A stretch of DNA of 64,000 nt, taken from assembly GCF_022479115.1 (NCBI RefSeq), contig NZ_CP092497.1:124001-188000 (forward strand), written 5' to 3'. Positions within the stretch are counted from its first letter, which is position 1. The number at the start of each line of letters is the position of its first letter. The stretch is from Amycolatopsis sp. EV170708-02-1 (GTDB lineage: Bacteria; Actinomycetota; Actinomycetes; Mycobacteriales; Pseudonocardiaceae). The notes below the pieces were generated by a model. That model did no database searches. It had not been told where the DNA came from and saw nothing but the letters and a program-made list of their open reading frames with translations. Shown here one piece after another: positions 1 through 8,832 of this stretch. The position numbers and the translations under genes are program-made.

Positions 1-2
1 GG

Positions 3-1646
3 CTCAGGAACTACTTCAAGTACGGGTCGCTGCGTGCACTCGACAAGGCCGACACCGACGTCGTACTCCGTCTGCAACTGGCGTACTACACCAAACGAAT
101 CGCCGAGTTGGAGCACGAGGTCGAGCTTGTCGACGCCCGACTGCAAAAAGCCGCCTTCGAGCAGATCGCTCAAGACCACCAACGGTTGTCCATCCAGCTC
201 CTCCACGCCGAACTCGCCGATCGATACCGAAAACTGTCCCGTACCGACTACAAGGCGGACTCATATCGGAACGGGCGCACGTTCGCGACCTTCATGGAGG
301 ACTACCCGGCGTTGTTGAGCACGTGTCATTCACTGCGGGCCAGCATCGCCGACGGATACCTGCTCGACTACCTCATCATCGATGAGGCTTCTCAGGTCAA
401 CCTCCTGCTCGCCGGCCTGGCGATGTCGTGCGCCCGCAACGTGATCGTGGTCGGTGACCAAAAGCAGCTTCCGCCCATCCCTGTCGAAGCCGCGGCCGAT
501 CTCGCACCGCCGATGCCTGCTTATGACTGCCGACGCCACAACCTCCTGTCCTCGCTTTCGGAGCGGTACGGCGCGGAACTACCAAGTGCGCTGCTGCGAG
601 AACACTATCGATGCGATCCCGCCATCATCGGCTTCTGCAACAAGAAGTTCTACGACGGCGAACTGATCCCGTACACGACGAGCGGCGCCGAGCAGCCGAT
701 GATCGTGGTACGGACCGTCGAGGGCAACCACATGCGCCGCCACCACACAGGGGGTCGCTCGAACCAGCGCGAGGTGGACGTCATCAGCCAAGAGGTGATC
801 AGGGATCACTGCCGGGGCTTCACCGACGCGGACATCGGGATCACCACCCCTTACCGACTACAGGCTGACAAGACCCGCGACGTACTCGATCAGATCCAGG
901 CCGACACGGTTCATCGATTCCAAGGCCGCCAAAAGCAGGTGGTCATCCTGACCACCGTTCTGGACGAGACCTGGCGCGGCCATACGGGGCTACCGTTCGT
1001 CGACGATCCGCAGATGATCAATGTGGCGGTGTCGCGCGCGGTCCGACGCTTCATCCTCGTTACGAACCACGCCATGATGCCCACCAGTCGTCATATTCAG
1101 GACTTGGTCGGGTACATCCGCTATCACAACCCCGGCGACGAAGTCGTCGACAGCACCGTGGTCTCCGTGTTCGATCTGCTCTACAAAGCCTATTCGCAGC
1201 GGCTGCGACCACTGGCCGCACGACTCAGGAAGGAACGCAAGTACCTGTCCGAAGACATCATCTGGACCGTGCTGCATGACATCTTCGCCGAGCGGCGTTA
1301 CGCGCACCTGACGGCCGTTCCTCAGGTACTTCTGAAGAATCTGCTGCCAGATCTTGATCGACTCAACCCGGCCCAAGCCGCTTACGTGAAGAACCGGGCG
1401 TCGCTCGACTTCGTGGTGTACAACCGGGTGACCAACCAACCGCTGCTGCCCATCGAGGTCGACGGGTTCGCGTTCCACGAGAACAAGCCGGCCCAGCTGG
1501 CGCGGGACGCACTCAAGAACGAGATCTTACGTGTGCACGACCTGCCATTGCTGCGGCTGCCGACCACCGGCAGCGGCGAGCAGCAACGAATCCTGGACGC
1601 GCTGGGCAAAGCCGAAGACCACTGGGCGCGTCGATCAGCACAGTGA
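3..1646 (+). CDS. SF1 helicase with C-terminal nuclease-like domain (5' end outside window)
   Basis: The frame is open from base 3 with no stop, so the gene begins left of the window; the TTG at 108 is only an internal candidate start. The visible part carries the second half of a superfamily 1 (UPF1/DNA2-like) helicase: Walker B as IIDEASQ (bases 385-405), motif III as GDQKQLPP, a motif V-like HRFQGRQKQVV and motif VI as NVAVSRA. Walker A must lie upstream. The last ~100 residues (SLDFVVYN, then PIEVDGFAFHEN, then ALKNEIL) resemble the PD-(D/E)XK/DUF2726 nuclease fold that often follows such helicases. Role inferred: nucleic-acid processing, possibly repair or phage defence. The helicase call is firm; the nuclease call rests on pattern only. 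Confidence 0.85.
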   Translation, partial: LRNYFKYGSLRALDKADTDVVLRLQLAYYTKRIAELEHEVELVDARLQKAAFEQIAQDHQRLSIQLLHAELADRYRKLSRTDYKADSYRNGRTFATFMEDYPALLSTCHSLRASIADGYLLDYLIIDEASQVNLLLAGLAMSCARNVIVVGDQKQLPPIPVEAAADLAPPMPAYDCRRHNLLSSLSERYGAELPSALLREHYRCDPAIIGFCNKKFYDGELIPYTTSGAEQPMIVVRTVEGNHMRRHHTGGRSNQREVDVISQEVIRDHCRGFTDADIGITTPYRLQADKTRDVLDQIQADTVHRFQGRQKQVVILTTVLDETWRGHTGLPFVDDPQMINVAVSRAVRRFILVTNHAMMPTSRHIQDLVGYIRYHNPGDEVVDSTVVSVFDLLYKAYSQRLRPLAARLRKERKYLSEDIIWTVLHDIFAERRYAHLTAVPQVLLKNLLPDLDRLNPAQAAYVKNRASLDFVVYNRVTNQPLLPIEVDGFAFHENKPAQLARDALKNEILRVHDLPLLRLPTTGSGEQQRILDALGKAEDHWARRSAQ

Positions 1647-1709
1647 CAGCGTCGGACGGTATCCGCACGTACCGAAGCCACGAGCAAGCAGGTAGATCGA
1701 CGGAATGCG

Positions 1710-2264
1710 CTACCCGCTGAACGGTTGATAGGGCATTTTCGGCGGCTGTGCGGGTGGCGCGACAAGGTTGTCGCCTGGCCAAAAGGGACCGCCCTGCGCG
1801 ACGTAGCCGCGGATGTGAGTCATGAGTTCATCAATATGCCGTTCACGCTCCTGCCACCCCACCTGAACCTGTCGCCCGTCTGGATAATGAAGCGTCAAGG
1901 TGGAGGTGGGGCCTTGTGCGAGCAGCGCGGCCATTGCTTCCGGAAGACCCATCGGCATCGCATCGCAGCCTTTGTGGCGAGCGATATGCACGACAGCGTC
2001 GACGACCCGTTCCCAGTTCGCGACCACGGGCCACAGCCGTCCGCCGTCAAGCTCGAAGGTCAGCGTGGAGAGAGGCACGAGACAACCCGGTTCGCGGAGC
2101 GGAAACTCCGTGAGGCACCTGTACATGCGGCCACCATCGGGCTGCGGAACGGACGGGTGAAGCAAAGTCGTCGCGTGCACGATGGTGGCGTTGATCGGCA
2201 CCGGGTGCTCTGGAACCCGATAGGGCTCGTGCATCGCCAACAAGTAGACGTCTTTGACCGCCAC
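1710..2264 (-). CDS. Hypothetical protein
   Basis: An ORF of 184 codons that I do not recognise. It starts at a GTG preceded by GAGGGGAA, a good ribosome binding site, and keeps actinobacterial codon bias. The product looks soluble, with no signal peptide or membrane segment. A central stretch (TLTLHYPDGRQVQVGWQERE) looks like beta strands, and the C-terminus is proline-rich (APPAQPPKMPYQPF). It converges on the helicase gene with 63 bp between stops. No function is assigned. Confidence 0.6.
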   Translation of the reverse strand: MAVKDVYLLAMHEPYRVPEHPVPINATIVHATTLLHPSVPQPDGGRMYRCLTEFPLREPGCLVPLSTLTFELDGGRLWPVVANWERVVDAVVHIARHKGCDAMPMGLPEAMAALLAQGPTSTLTLHYPDGRQVQVGWQERERHIDELMTHIRGYVAQGGPFWPGDNLVAPPAQPPKMPYQPFSG

Positions 2265-2630
2265 ACGTTCCCCTCGGTCTTCCGGAAGTTCGATCCCCTT
2301 CGTCCGCGAAGTATCGCAGACGAAGGATTGTCGTCGGCCGTGTCGGCACGACTACATGATCAGCTCATAATGCCCGGCCCTGGGTAGCGCCGGAGGTGCT
2401 GACCGTTCGCGTCGGATCAGATCTCCCACCCGTCGAACTGAGAATAGTTGCCGCAGTTCACCGTCCAGGTGCATGTGTGACACCGACGGCGCTCAGGCGA
2501 CAGCGTGGGCCGATCAAGGACCGCCAGGGGGCTCGGCGACTTCCACGAGCCTCACCGACGAGGGCCGCGAAGTCTCCTGACTGGGCGGCCGTTCGCCTGA
2601 CGAGACGACCAACGCGCGTTCAGCGGGTGC
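2265..2630. other. Gene-free interval
   Basis: About 370 bp between the GTG of the hypothetical gene and the stop of the MarR gene. Short ORFs exist on both strands but none has a credible ribosome binding site or recognisable product. No strong hairpin was seen. It should hold the promoter of the gene at 2264 and the 3' end of the MarR transcript. Confidence 0.4.
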
Positions 2631-3155
2631 TCACCGTGATCCGTCCCGTTGCTCGCCCCTCGCCGAGGTCTGCTCGGGACGTCTCCGGGTGGCGACCGAA
2701 CGGGGCGGTTCGGCGCGCATGTGGTCGCGGACGCGGGTCATGATGTCGCCCAGCACGTCCAGGTCCTTGCCGGACAGCGGGTCGAACAGCAGCCGGCGCG
2801 CCACCTCGATATGCCCGGGCAGCACCTTCGCGACCAGAGCCCGGCCTTCCTCGGTGATGGTGACGACGGTGGCGCGCTGGTCTTCCGCGCTCGGGCCGCG
2901 GGTGACCAGGCCCGCCTTCTCGAGCAGGCCCGCCTGATGGGTCAGGCCGCTGCGGCTGTAGACGACGCCGTCGGCCAGCTCCGTCATCGTCGCCTGACCC
3001 GTGGAGTCGGCGAGCCGGGCCAGAAGCTCGAACTGGACGTAGCTGATGCCGCCCTCGGCCTGCAGCTGCTGCGTGACGGCGTGCTGCAGCAGGCTGACGG
3101 CCTCCATGAGCGCGAAGTAAGTGTTGAGCTGCTCCGGTTCCAGCGCGTCCGACAT
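2631..3155 (-). CDS. MarR family transcriptional regulator
   Basis: A 174-residue winged-helix repressor of the MarR type. The core helix-turn-helix is ATMTELADGVVYSRSGLTHQ followed by the wing sequence GPSAEDQRATVVTITEEGRAL, the classic D-x-R wing. The C-terminal ~20 residues are Arg-rich and extend past the usual fold. The ATG at 3155 is preceded by GGAGGAA. It is divergent from an oxidoreductase operon, and the 127-bp gap holds three copies of one palindrome, the layout of a MarR repressor controlling itself and a neighbouring redox operon. The ligand cannot be read from sequence; electrophilic or phenolic compounds are typical for the family. Confidence 0.93.
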   Translation of the reverse strand: MSDALEPEQLNTYFALMEAVSLLQHAVTQQLQAEGGISYVQFELLARLADSTGQATMTELADGVVYSRSGLTHQAGLLEKAGLVTRGPSAEDQRATVVTITEEGRALVAKVLPGHIEVARRLLFDPLSGKDLDVLGDIMTRVRDHMRAEPPRSVATRRRPEQTSARGEQRDGSR

Positions 3156-3169
3156 TCCTCCAGTCTAGT

Positions 3170-3267
3170 TGCTTCGACATCGAAGCATTGTGGCAACCCT
3201 CACACCTTCGACGACTTGCTTCGATATCGAAGCATAGTAGTCTCGAGATTGCTTCGATATTGAAGCA
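3170..3267. promoter_or_regulatory. Three MarR-type operator palindromes
   Basis: Three 18-bp copies of TGCTTCGATATCGAAGCA lie at 3170-3187 (one central change), 3217-3234 (perfect palindrome) and 3250-3267 (one change). The distances between them are 47 and 33 bp. They fill the gap between the divergent MarR gene and the quinone oxidoreductase gene. The last copy sits directly upstream of the AGGGAGG ribosome binding site of the gene at 3283, so repressor bound there should block that transcript. Confidence 0.85.
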
Positions 3268-3282
3268 GTTAGGGAGGATGTC

Positions 3283-4218
3283 ATGAAGGCAGTGCGCTAT
3301 CACCGCTACGGCGGCAGCGAAGTACTGATCCACGAAGTGGCCGAGCGGCCGACGCCTCGAGAGGGGCAGGTGCTGGTGAAAGTGGCCGCCACCTCGTTCA
3401 ACCCGGTCGACATCGGGATCCGCGCCGGCGGCTTGCAGGAGGTGTTCCCCCTCTCCTTCCCGCACGTGCCGGGTATCGAAGTCGCCGGGACCGTCGCCGA
3501 GCTGGGTCCCGGGGTCGGCGGCCATCAGGTCGGGGACGCGGTCGTGGCCTTCCTGCCGATGAACGCCGACGGCGCGGCCGCCGAGTACGCGATCGTTCCG
3601 GCCGACGCATTGGCCACCGCGCCGCGGACGGTCGAGCTGGCCGACGCCGCCGCGCTGCCGGTCGGTGGGCTGACCGCCTGGCAGGCGTTGTTCGACGACG
3701 CCCGCCTGGAGGCGGGCCAGACGGTCTTGGTCAACGGTGCGGGCGGGGCGGTCGGTGGGTACGCCGTCCAGCTGGCCCACGAAGCGGGCGCGACCGTCAC
3801 CGCGACATCGAGCCCTCGCCACGAAGACCGCCTTCGCGGCTACGGAGCCGACCGGATCATCGGTCACCTCGACTTCACGGCAGGCCCCCTCTCCGTCGAC
3901 GGCGGACCGTTCGACGTCGTGGTCAACCTCGTGCCCACCACGCCGGAGGAGACAGCGGCGCTGGTCGGCCTGGTCGCCGACGGCGGCGCGCTGGTCAGCA
4001 CCACCACTCCCCCGCCGGAGAACACCGCGCGCGGGGTCCGCACCGCTCGCGTGTTCGTCGTCAGCGACGCCGGCCGGCTGGCCGAGCTCGTATCCCGCGT
4101 CGACGCGGGAACGCTGCGGATCCATGTCGCCGATCGACGGCCGCTGACGGACCTCCCTGCCGTCCACGACGAGGCGACCGCCGGACGCCTCGCCGGCAAG
4201 ACCGTCCTGATCCCCTGA
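3283..4218 (+). CDS. NADP-dependent quinone oxidoreductase / zinc-less MDR alcohol dehydrogenase
   Basis: A 311-residue medium-chain dehydrogenase/reductase of the quinone oxidoreductase branch. The N-terminal GroES-like domain opens MKAVRYHRYGGSEVL and contains NPVDIGIRAGG and PGIEVAGTVAELG. The Rossmann motif is NGAGGAVGGYAVQLA near residue 150. The cysteine/histidine zinc ligands of true alcohol dehydrogenases are missing, as expected for this branch. It likely reduces quinones or enones with NADPH. First gene of a four-gene operon, with AGGGAGG upstream, controlled by the MarR operators. Confidence 0.9.
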   Translation: MKAVRYHRYGGSEVLIHEVAERPTPREGQVLVKVAATSFNPVDIGIRAGGLQEVFPLSFPHVPGIEVAGTVAELGPGVGGHQVGDAVVAFLPMNADGAAAEYAIVPADALATAPRTVELADAAALPVGGLTAWQALFDDARLEAGQTVLVNGAGGAVGGYAVQLAHEAGATVTATSSPRHEDRLRGYGADRIIGHLDFTAGPLSVDGGPFDVVVNLVPTTPEETAALVGLVADGGALVSTTTPPPENTARGVRTARVFVVSDAGRLAELVSRVDAGTLRIHVADRRPLTDLPAVHDEATAGRLAGKTVLIP

Positions 4219-4238
4219 AAGCACGAGAGGAACCTGAA

Positions 4239-5318
4239 ATGACCACCGCATTCGACCCCGTCGACCTGGCGGGCAAGCGCCTGCCCAACCGCATCGTGAT
4301 GTCGCCGATGACGCGCAGCCGTGCCTACGGGCCCGGTGCCACGGTGACCGACCTGACCGCGACCTACTACGCCCAGCGCGCGTCCGCCGGCCTGATCATC
4401 ACCGAAGGGACCCAGCCTTCGGTGATCGGGCAGGGCTACCCCGACACGCCCGGTCTGCACTCCGCCGGACAGGTCGACGCCTGGCGAGGCGTGACCGAAG
4501 CCGTCCACGCCGAGGGCGGCACGATCTTCGCCCAGCTCATGCACACCGGCCGGATCGGCCATCCGAGCCTGCTGCCCGACGGTCTCGTCCCGGTCGGCCC
4601 GTCCCCGGTCCGGCCGCAGGGCCAGGTGTTCACCCACCAGGGCATGCAGGATTACGTCACCCCGAAGGAGCTGACCGAGGAGGAAATCCAGGAGACGATC
4701 GCCGACTTCGCCCGGGCCGCCGTCAACGCGATCGCCGCCGGTTTCGACGGCGTGGAGATCCACGGCGCGAACGGCTACCTGATCCACCAGTTCCTCGCCC
4801 CGAACTCCAACGTGCGGAGCGACGGCTGGGGTGGCTCGGTGACGGGCCGGATCCGGCTCGGCGCCGAGGTCGCCAAGGCGGTCGCGGAGGCCATCGGCGG
4901 TGAACGAACCGGTTTCCGCATTTCCCCCGGCAATCCGCTGAACGACATCGCGGAGACCGACCCCGCCGACGTCGAACGCACCTACACGGCTCTGGTCGCC
5001 GAGCTCGCGCCGCTCGAGCTGGCCTACCTGCACCTCCTGGAAGGACCCGACCGGGAGCTGACGCGGCGGCTGCGCAAGGACTGGCCAGGTGTGTTCGTCC
5101 TCAACCCGTTCACCTATCCGGAGCCGACCGGGCCGGAATCCCTCGACCTGGTCCAGGACGGCACCGCGGACCTGATCTCTTTCGGCGCGCTGTTCCTGGC
5201 CAACCCCGACCTGCCCCGCCGCCTCGCCGACGGCGGACCGTTCACCAGCCCCGACAAGGCCACCTTCTACGGCGGCGACCACCGCGGCTACACCGACTAT
5301 CCGGCACTGCCGGCCTAG
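4239..5318 (+). CDS. Alkene reductase, Old Yellow Enzyme family
   Basis: A 359-residue FMN-binding TIM barrel of the OYE/N-ethylmaleimide reductase family. Landmarks: NRIVMSPMTRSRA at the first strand, FAQLMHTGRIGHPS, the FDGVEIHGANGYLIHQFL block carrying the substrate-binding His/Asn pair, then SDGWGGSVTGRIRL and a C-terminal FGALFLANPDLP. It reduces activated C=C bonds (enones, nitro-olefins) with NAD(P)H. It lies 20 bp after the quinone reductase with GAGAGGAA before the ATG. Together the two genes suggest an electrophile-detoxification operon. Confidence 0.93.
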   Translation: MTTAFDPVDLAGKRLPNRIVMSPMTRSRAYGPGATVTDLTATYYAQRASAGLIITEGTQPSVIGQGYPDTPGLHSAGQVDAWRGVTEAVHAEGGTIFAQLMHTGRIGHPSLLPDGLVPVGPSPVRPQGQVFTHQGMQDYVTPKELTEEEIQETIADFARAAVNAIAAGFDGVEIHGANGYLIHQFLAPNSNVRSDGWGGSVTGRIRLGAEVAKAVAEAIGGERTGFRISPGNPLNDIAETDPADVERTYTALVAELAPLELAYLHLLEGPDRELTRRLRKDWPGVFVLNPFTYPEPTGPESLDLVQDGTADLISFGALFLANPDLPRRLADGGPFTSPDKATFYGGDHRGYTDYPALPA

Positions 5319-5327
5319 GAGACCGAA

Positions 5328-6293
5328 ATGCCGTTCAAGGATTCGGCCGTCGCCTGGCGGCCCGCGCTGCTCGCCCGCACGTTCCAGGCGGTCTACCCGG
5401 TCGTCACCCGGCTCGCGCTCAAATCGCCGAAACTGCAGTTCGCGACGAAACCCGTCGCCGGGCCGGAGCGGATCACCATCCCGACCCGGCACGGGGACAT
5501 CCCCGCCCTGCTCTACTCGCCTCTGCCCGCGGACCTCGAAGCGCAACTCGCAGCGGGGCGCCGTCCGCCTGTCCACCTGCTGGTGCATGGCGGGGCGTTC
5601 GTAGTGCGCCACCCGGAGCAGGAGGACAACGTCGCCAGGTACCTGGCCAGCGAGGTCGGCTGCTACGTGGTCCTTCCCGATTACGATGTCGGCCCGCAGG
5701 TCCGGTTCCCGGTCGCCGAACAGGAGTGCTACGACGCGTATCTGTGGATTCTCGAACAGGCAGGCACGCGGGGCTGGGACAAGGACCGGGTGTCGGTCGG
5801 CGGGGCCAGCGCGGGAGCGAAGCTCTCGCTCAGCGTGCTCGTCCAGGCCCTGCAGGACGGCCAGCCCGCCCCCGTGGCCGCCAGCCTGGAATACGGGGTC
5901 TCCGACATCTCCCTCCCCGACGAAAGCCGGACCTCACCGCGGAGAATGCCGATCATCGGCCCGTGGATGATGCGGATGATCCGGGAGACCTACTTCCTCG
6001 GGGCCGATCTGACCGACCCGGTGGTATCCCCCGCCAAGTACCCGAAGCTGGGCGACTTCCCGCCGCTGCTGATCCTCACGGGTGGTCTCGACACTCTTCG
6101 CCACGACATGCGTGCCCTCGCCGACGAGGCCGGCAAGAACGGCGTCGAAGTCGTCCGTCACGAGTTCGACGACTCCGACCACGGCTTCACCCATGTCAAA
6201 CCCGTGGAGACCGCCCGCGCCGCCATCACGATGGTCGGCGACCACCTCCGCACCGCCTACGACACCACAACGAATCGAGGCACGGCAGCATGA
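5328..6293 (+). CDS. Alpha/beta hydrolase (HSL/acetyl-esterase type)
   Basis: A 321-residue serine hydrolase of the hormone-sensitive-lipase group. The oxyanion-hole motif is HGGAFVVRH (HGGG-like), the nucleophile elbow is VGGASAGAKLS (G-x-S-x-G), and the catalytic His lies in DDSDHGFTHV near the C-terminus. It should act on short-chain esters in the cytoplasm; no signal peptide is seen. AGGAG lies before the ATG, 9 bp after the alkene reductase stop. Its stop overlaps the next start (ATGA). Confidence 0.88.
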   Translation: MPFKDSAVAWRPALLARTFQAVYPVVTRLALKSPKLQFATKPVAGPERITIPTRHGDIPALLYSPLPADLEAQLAAGRRPPVHLLVHGGAFVVRHPEQEDNVARYLASEVGCYVVLPDYDVGPQVRFPVAEQECYDAYLWILEQAGTRGWDKDRVSVGGASAGAKLSLSVLVQALQDGQPAPVAASLEYGVSDISLPDESRTSPRRMPIIGPWMMRMIRETYFLGADLTDPVVSPAKYPKLGDFPPLLILTGGLDTLRHDMRALADEAGKNGVEVVRHEFDDSDHGFTHVKPVETARAAITMVGDHLRTAYDTTTNRGTAA

Positions 6294-6709
6294 CCGACGT
6301 CACGGCGTTCAACGAGCGCACCATCGCCGAATTCCGCCGGAACGACGGAAAAGTGGGCGGGCCGTTCGCGGGCGCACCACTGTTGTTGTTGCACACCACC
6401 GGCGCCCGCAGCGGCAAGCCCCGGGTGAATCCGATGATGTACCTGGCCGACGGCGGCCGCTATCTCGTCTTCGCGTCCAAGGCGGGCTCCGATCGCAACC
6501 CCGACTGGTACTGGAACCTGCGGGCCGAGCCGCGGGCGCGCATCGAGGTCGGCGACCGGACGCTGGACGTGCGCGCCGTCGAACTGGACGGCGCCGAACG
6601 CGACGAAAAGTACCAAGTACAGGCGGAGCACTACCCAGGCTTCGCCGAGTATCAGCGCATGACCGACCGGGTCATCCCGGTCATCGCGCTCGTCCCCGAC
6701 CGCGACTGA
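6290..6709 (+). CDS. Nitroreductase/deazaflavin-dependent oxidoreductase (F420, Ddn-like)
   Basis: A 139-residue split beta-barrel protein of the F420H2-dependent Ddn/nitroreductase family. Landmarks: PLLLLHTTGARSGKPRVNPMMYLADGGRYLVFASKAG and the NPDWYWNLRAEPRARIEVG block typical of the family. The start is fixed by the ATGA overlap with the hydrolase stop. It probably uses cofactor F420 (or FMN) to reduce enones, quinones or nitro compounds, matching its operon partners. Confidence 0.9.
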   Translation: MTDVTAFNERTIAEFRRNDGKVGGPFAGAPLLLLHTTGARSGKPRVNPMMYLADGGRYLVFASKAGSDRNPDWYWNLRAEPRARIEVGDRTLDVRAVELDGAERDEKYQVQAEHYPGFAEYQRMTDRVIPVIALVPDRD

Positions 6710-6851
6710 CCGGAGGCCGCGGCGGATTCCGGCCGTCCGGCGGCGAAACACGGCTGTACACGAGCGTCGTCTGGACCTACCGTGACGCCGGTCGGAGAAA
6801 CACCACATCGCAGTGCCGCGATGTGCCGGGAAGACCGCCGAGGTGAAGGCC

Positions 6852-7871
6852 ATGTCGCCGACGAACGCCGCCGGGCCGGGTCCGTGGGACGTGCCGGACT
6901 CGATCAGCGAACCGGCCGGGCGGTTGCTGCGGACCGCCGACGTCGACCAGGCGGTGGCGGCGATCACGGAGAACTACCAGCCGGGGCGGCTGGAGATCGC
7001 CGACGCGAGACGGCCGCTGGACATGGTCATGTGGACCAACACCCTGCCGAACCTCCGCCTGAACTACCTCTCGTACGGCACGGACGTCATCGTGACGGCA
7101 CCACCGATGGAGCGGTACGTCCTGTGCTTCCCCGTGACCGGTCGCCTGCGAATCGGTTCCGCACGGACGCAGATCGAGGCTTCGGCGAACCTGCTCGGCA
7201 CGGCGATCAGCGCCGGTATCCCGATGTTCTTCGAGAAGTGGAGCGACGACTGCCGGGTGCTGACCGTCCGGTTCGCGCCGGTACAGCTGGAGGAACTGCT
7301 GACGACCATGCTGGACCGTCCGCTGACCGGACCCATCCGGTTCGACCTCCGGATGGATCTCGCCGATCGGGCCGTACAGCCGCTGCTGCGCACGCTGACC
7401 CTGGTGCGCACCGAACTGGACCGCCCCGGCGGGATCGTCTCGGATCCCGCGATGGGCGCCGGGCTCACCCGGTTGGTGATGACCGGGCTCTTGCTGGCCC
7501 AGCCGCACAACTACAGCGCCCTGTTACGCCAACCGGCGAAACCCGCCGCTCCGGGTCAGATCCGCGACGCCATCGAATTCATGGAGTCCCATCCGACCGA
7601 GATCGCCGGCGTCGCGGATCTGGCCAGGGCGGCCAGGTTGAGCGTGCGGGCACTGGAAGCGGGTTTTCGCAAGCACATCGGGATGCCTCCGATGACCTAT
7701 CTCCGCAAGATCAGGATGGCCGGGGCGCGGTCCGATCTCGAGCGTGCCGACGCCGCCGCGGCCACGGCGGCGTCGATCGCGCGACGCTGGGGTTTCCACC
7801 ACTATGGACGGTTCGCGACCGCCTACCGCGAAAGGTACGACGAGGCACCTTCCGACACGTTGCGGAAATAG
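6852..7871 (+). CDS. AraC family transcriptional regulator
   Basis: About 339 residues from the ATG at 6852, which follows GAGGTGAAGG; a GTG at 6813 in frame would add 13 residues. An N-terminal AraC-binding-like sensor domain (NYLSYGTDVIVTAPP, YVLCFPVTGRLRIG) is followed by a C-terminal pair of helix-turn-helices: VADLARAARLSVRALEAGF and IARRWGFHHYGRFATAYRE. The second carries the family signature. It stands just upstream of, and co-oriented with, the long catabolic operon, so it is the natural candidate activator. The ligand is unknown. Confidence 0.9.
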   Translation: MSPTNAAGPGPWDVPDSISEPAGRLLRTADVDQAVAAITENYQPGRLEIADARRPLDMVMWTNTLPNLRLNYLSYGTDVIVTAPPMERYVLCFPVTGRLRIGSARTQIEASANLLGTAISAGIPMFFEKWSDDCRVLTVRFAPVQLEELLTTMLDRPLTGPIRFDLRMDLADRAVQPLLRTLTLVRTELDRPGGIVSDPAMGAGLTRLVMTGLLLAQPHNYSALLRQPAKPAAPGQIRDAIEFMESHPTEIAGVADLARAARLSVRALEAGFRKHIGMPPMTYLRKIRMAGARSDLERADAAAATAASIARRWGFHHYGRFATAYRERYDEAPSDTLRK

Positions 7872-8003
7872 CGGCCCACCGCGGTCGCATCGGGTGGATC
7901 CGTCGCAATCCGGCTCATGCCCGGCGGGAAACGGACCTGTCGACACCGTCATCGTTCCTACGCTGTCCGGCGAGCCAGTCGGTGAGCGTGAAGGAGGGTC
8001 ACG

Positions 8004-8762
8004 ATGTACCCGGATCTCGAAGACAAAGTCGTCATCGTCACGGGGGCAGGCGGAGGGATCGGCCGCGAAACCGTCAAACGGTTCGTGCGCAACGGCGCCC
8101 TGGTCATCGCCGCGGATCTCGACGAGACGGCGGGCCAGGAAACGGTCGCGAGTACAGGTGAGGAAAAGCGCGTGACCTATGTACGCGCCGATGTGAGCGA
8201 CCCCGAGTCCATGGCACGGCTCGTCGAGCGGACCGTGGAACTCCACGGCCGCCTCGATGTCGCACACAACAATGCCGGGATCGAACTCAACGGTCCCTTG
8301 CTCGCCGATGTCACACCCGAACAGTTCAACCGGGTCATCGCCGTCAACCTCTCCGGGGTGTTCCTGGCGATGCGCGCGCAGATCCCCGCGATGGCACAGG
8401 GATCCGGCGGCTCCATCATCAACACCTCGTCCGGGCTCGGGGTCGTCGCGTTCGCCGGCCAGTCCGCGTACGTCGCCTCCAAGCACGGGGTCATCGGCTT
8501 GACCAAGACCGCGGCACTCGAGTATTCGTCCCGGGGAATCCGCGTCAACGCCCTCCTGCCAGGCGTCGTTCGCACTCCGATGGTCGAGGCCATCGAAAGG
8601 GATGTGCCCGGCTTCCTCGAAATGGCGACCGCGAAGCATCCGATCGGCCGGCTCGCGGTACCCGCCGACATCGCGAACGCCGTACTGTGGCTGGCCTCCG
8701 AGGCTTCGTCGTTCGTGACCGGCGCCTCGATCGCCGTCGACGGCGGATTCCTCGCCCAATGA
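8004..8762 (+). CDS. SDR family oxidoreductase
   Basis: A 252-residue classical short-chain dehydrogenase. The cofactor motif is VTGAGGGIGRE, followed by acidic residues (AADLDE) favouring NAD+. The structural motif is HNNAGIE; the catalytic triad is Ser in INTSSG, Tyr and Lys in SAYVASKHG. The C-terminus FVTGASIAVDGGFLAQ is typical. A strong site (AAGGAGGG) precedes the ATG. It heads the catabolic gene run and probably oxidises an alcohol made by the oxygenases downstream. Confidence 0.92.
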   Translation: MYPDLEDKVVIVTGAGGGIGRETVKRFVRNGALVIAADLDETAGQETVASTGEEKRVTYVRADVSDPESMARLVERTVELHGRLDVAHNNAGIELNGPLLADVTPEQFNRVIAVNLSGVFLAMRAQIPAMAQGSGGSIINTSSGLGVVAFAGQSAYVASKHGVIGLTKTAALEYSSRGIRVNALLPGVVRTPMVEAIERDVPGFLEMATAKHPIGRLAVPADIANAVLWLASEASSFVTGASIAVDGGFLAQ

Positions 8763-8832
8763 CCGCGAAAACCGGTACCTCACCGGCGAATACCGGACAC
8801 CACGCGGACGGTCGGATTCCTATGCTTTTCCC

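Noticed and set aside
2396..2743. Plus-strand ORF of 115 codons between the hypothetical and MarR genes
   Set aside because: Overlaps the MarR 3' end, lacks a ribosome binding site and looks random.
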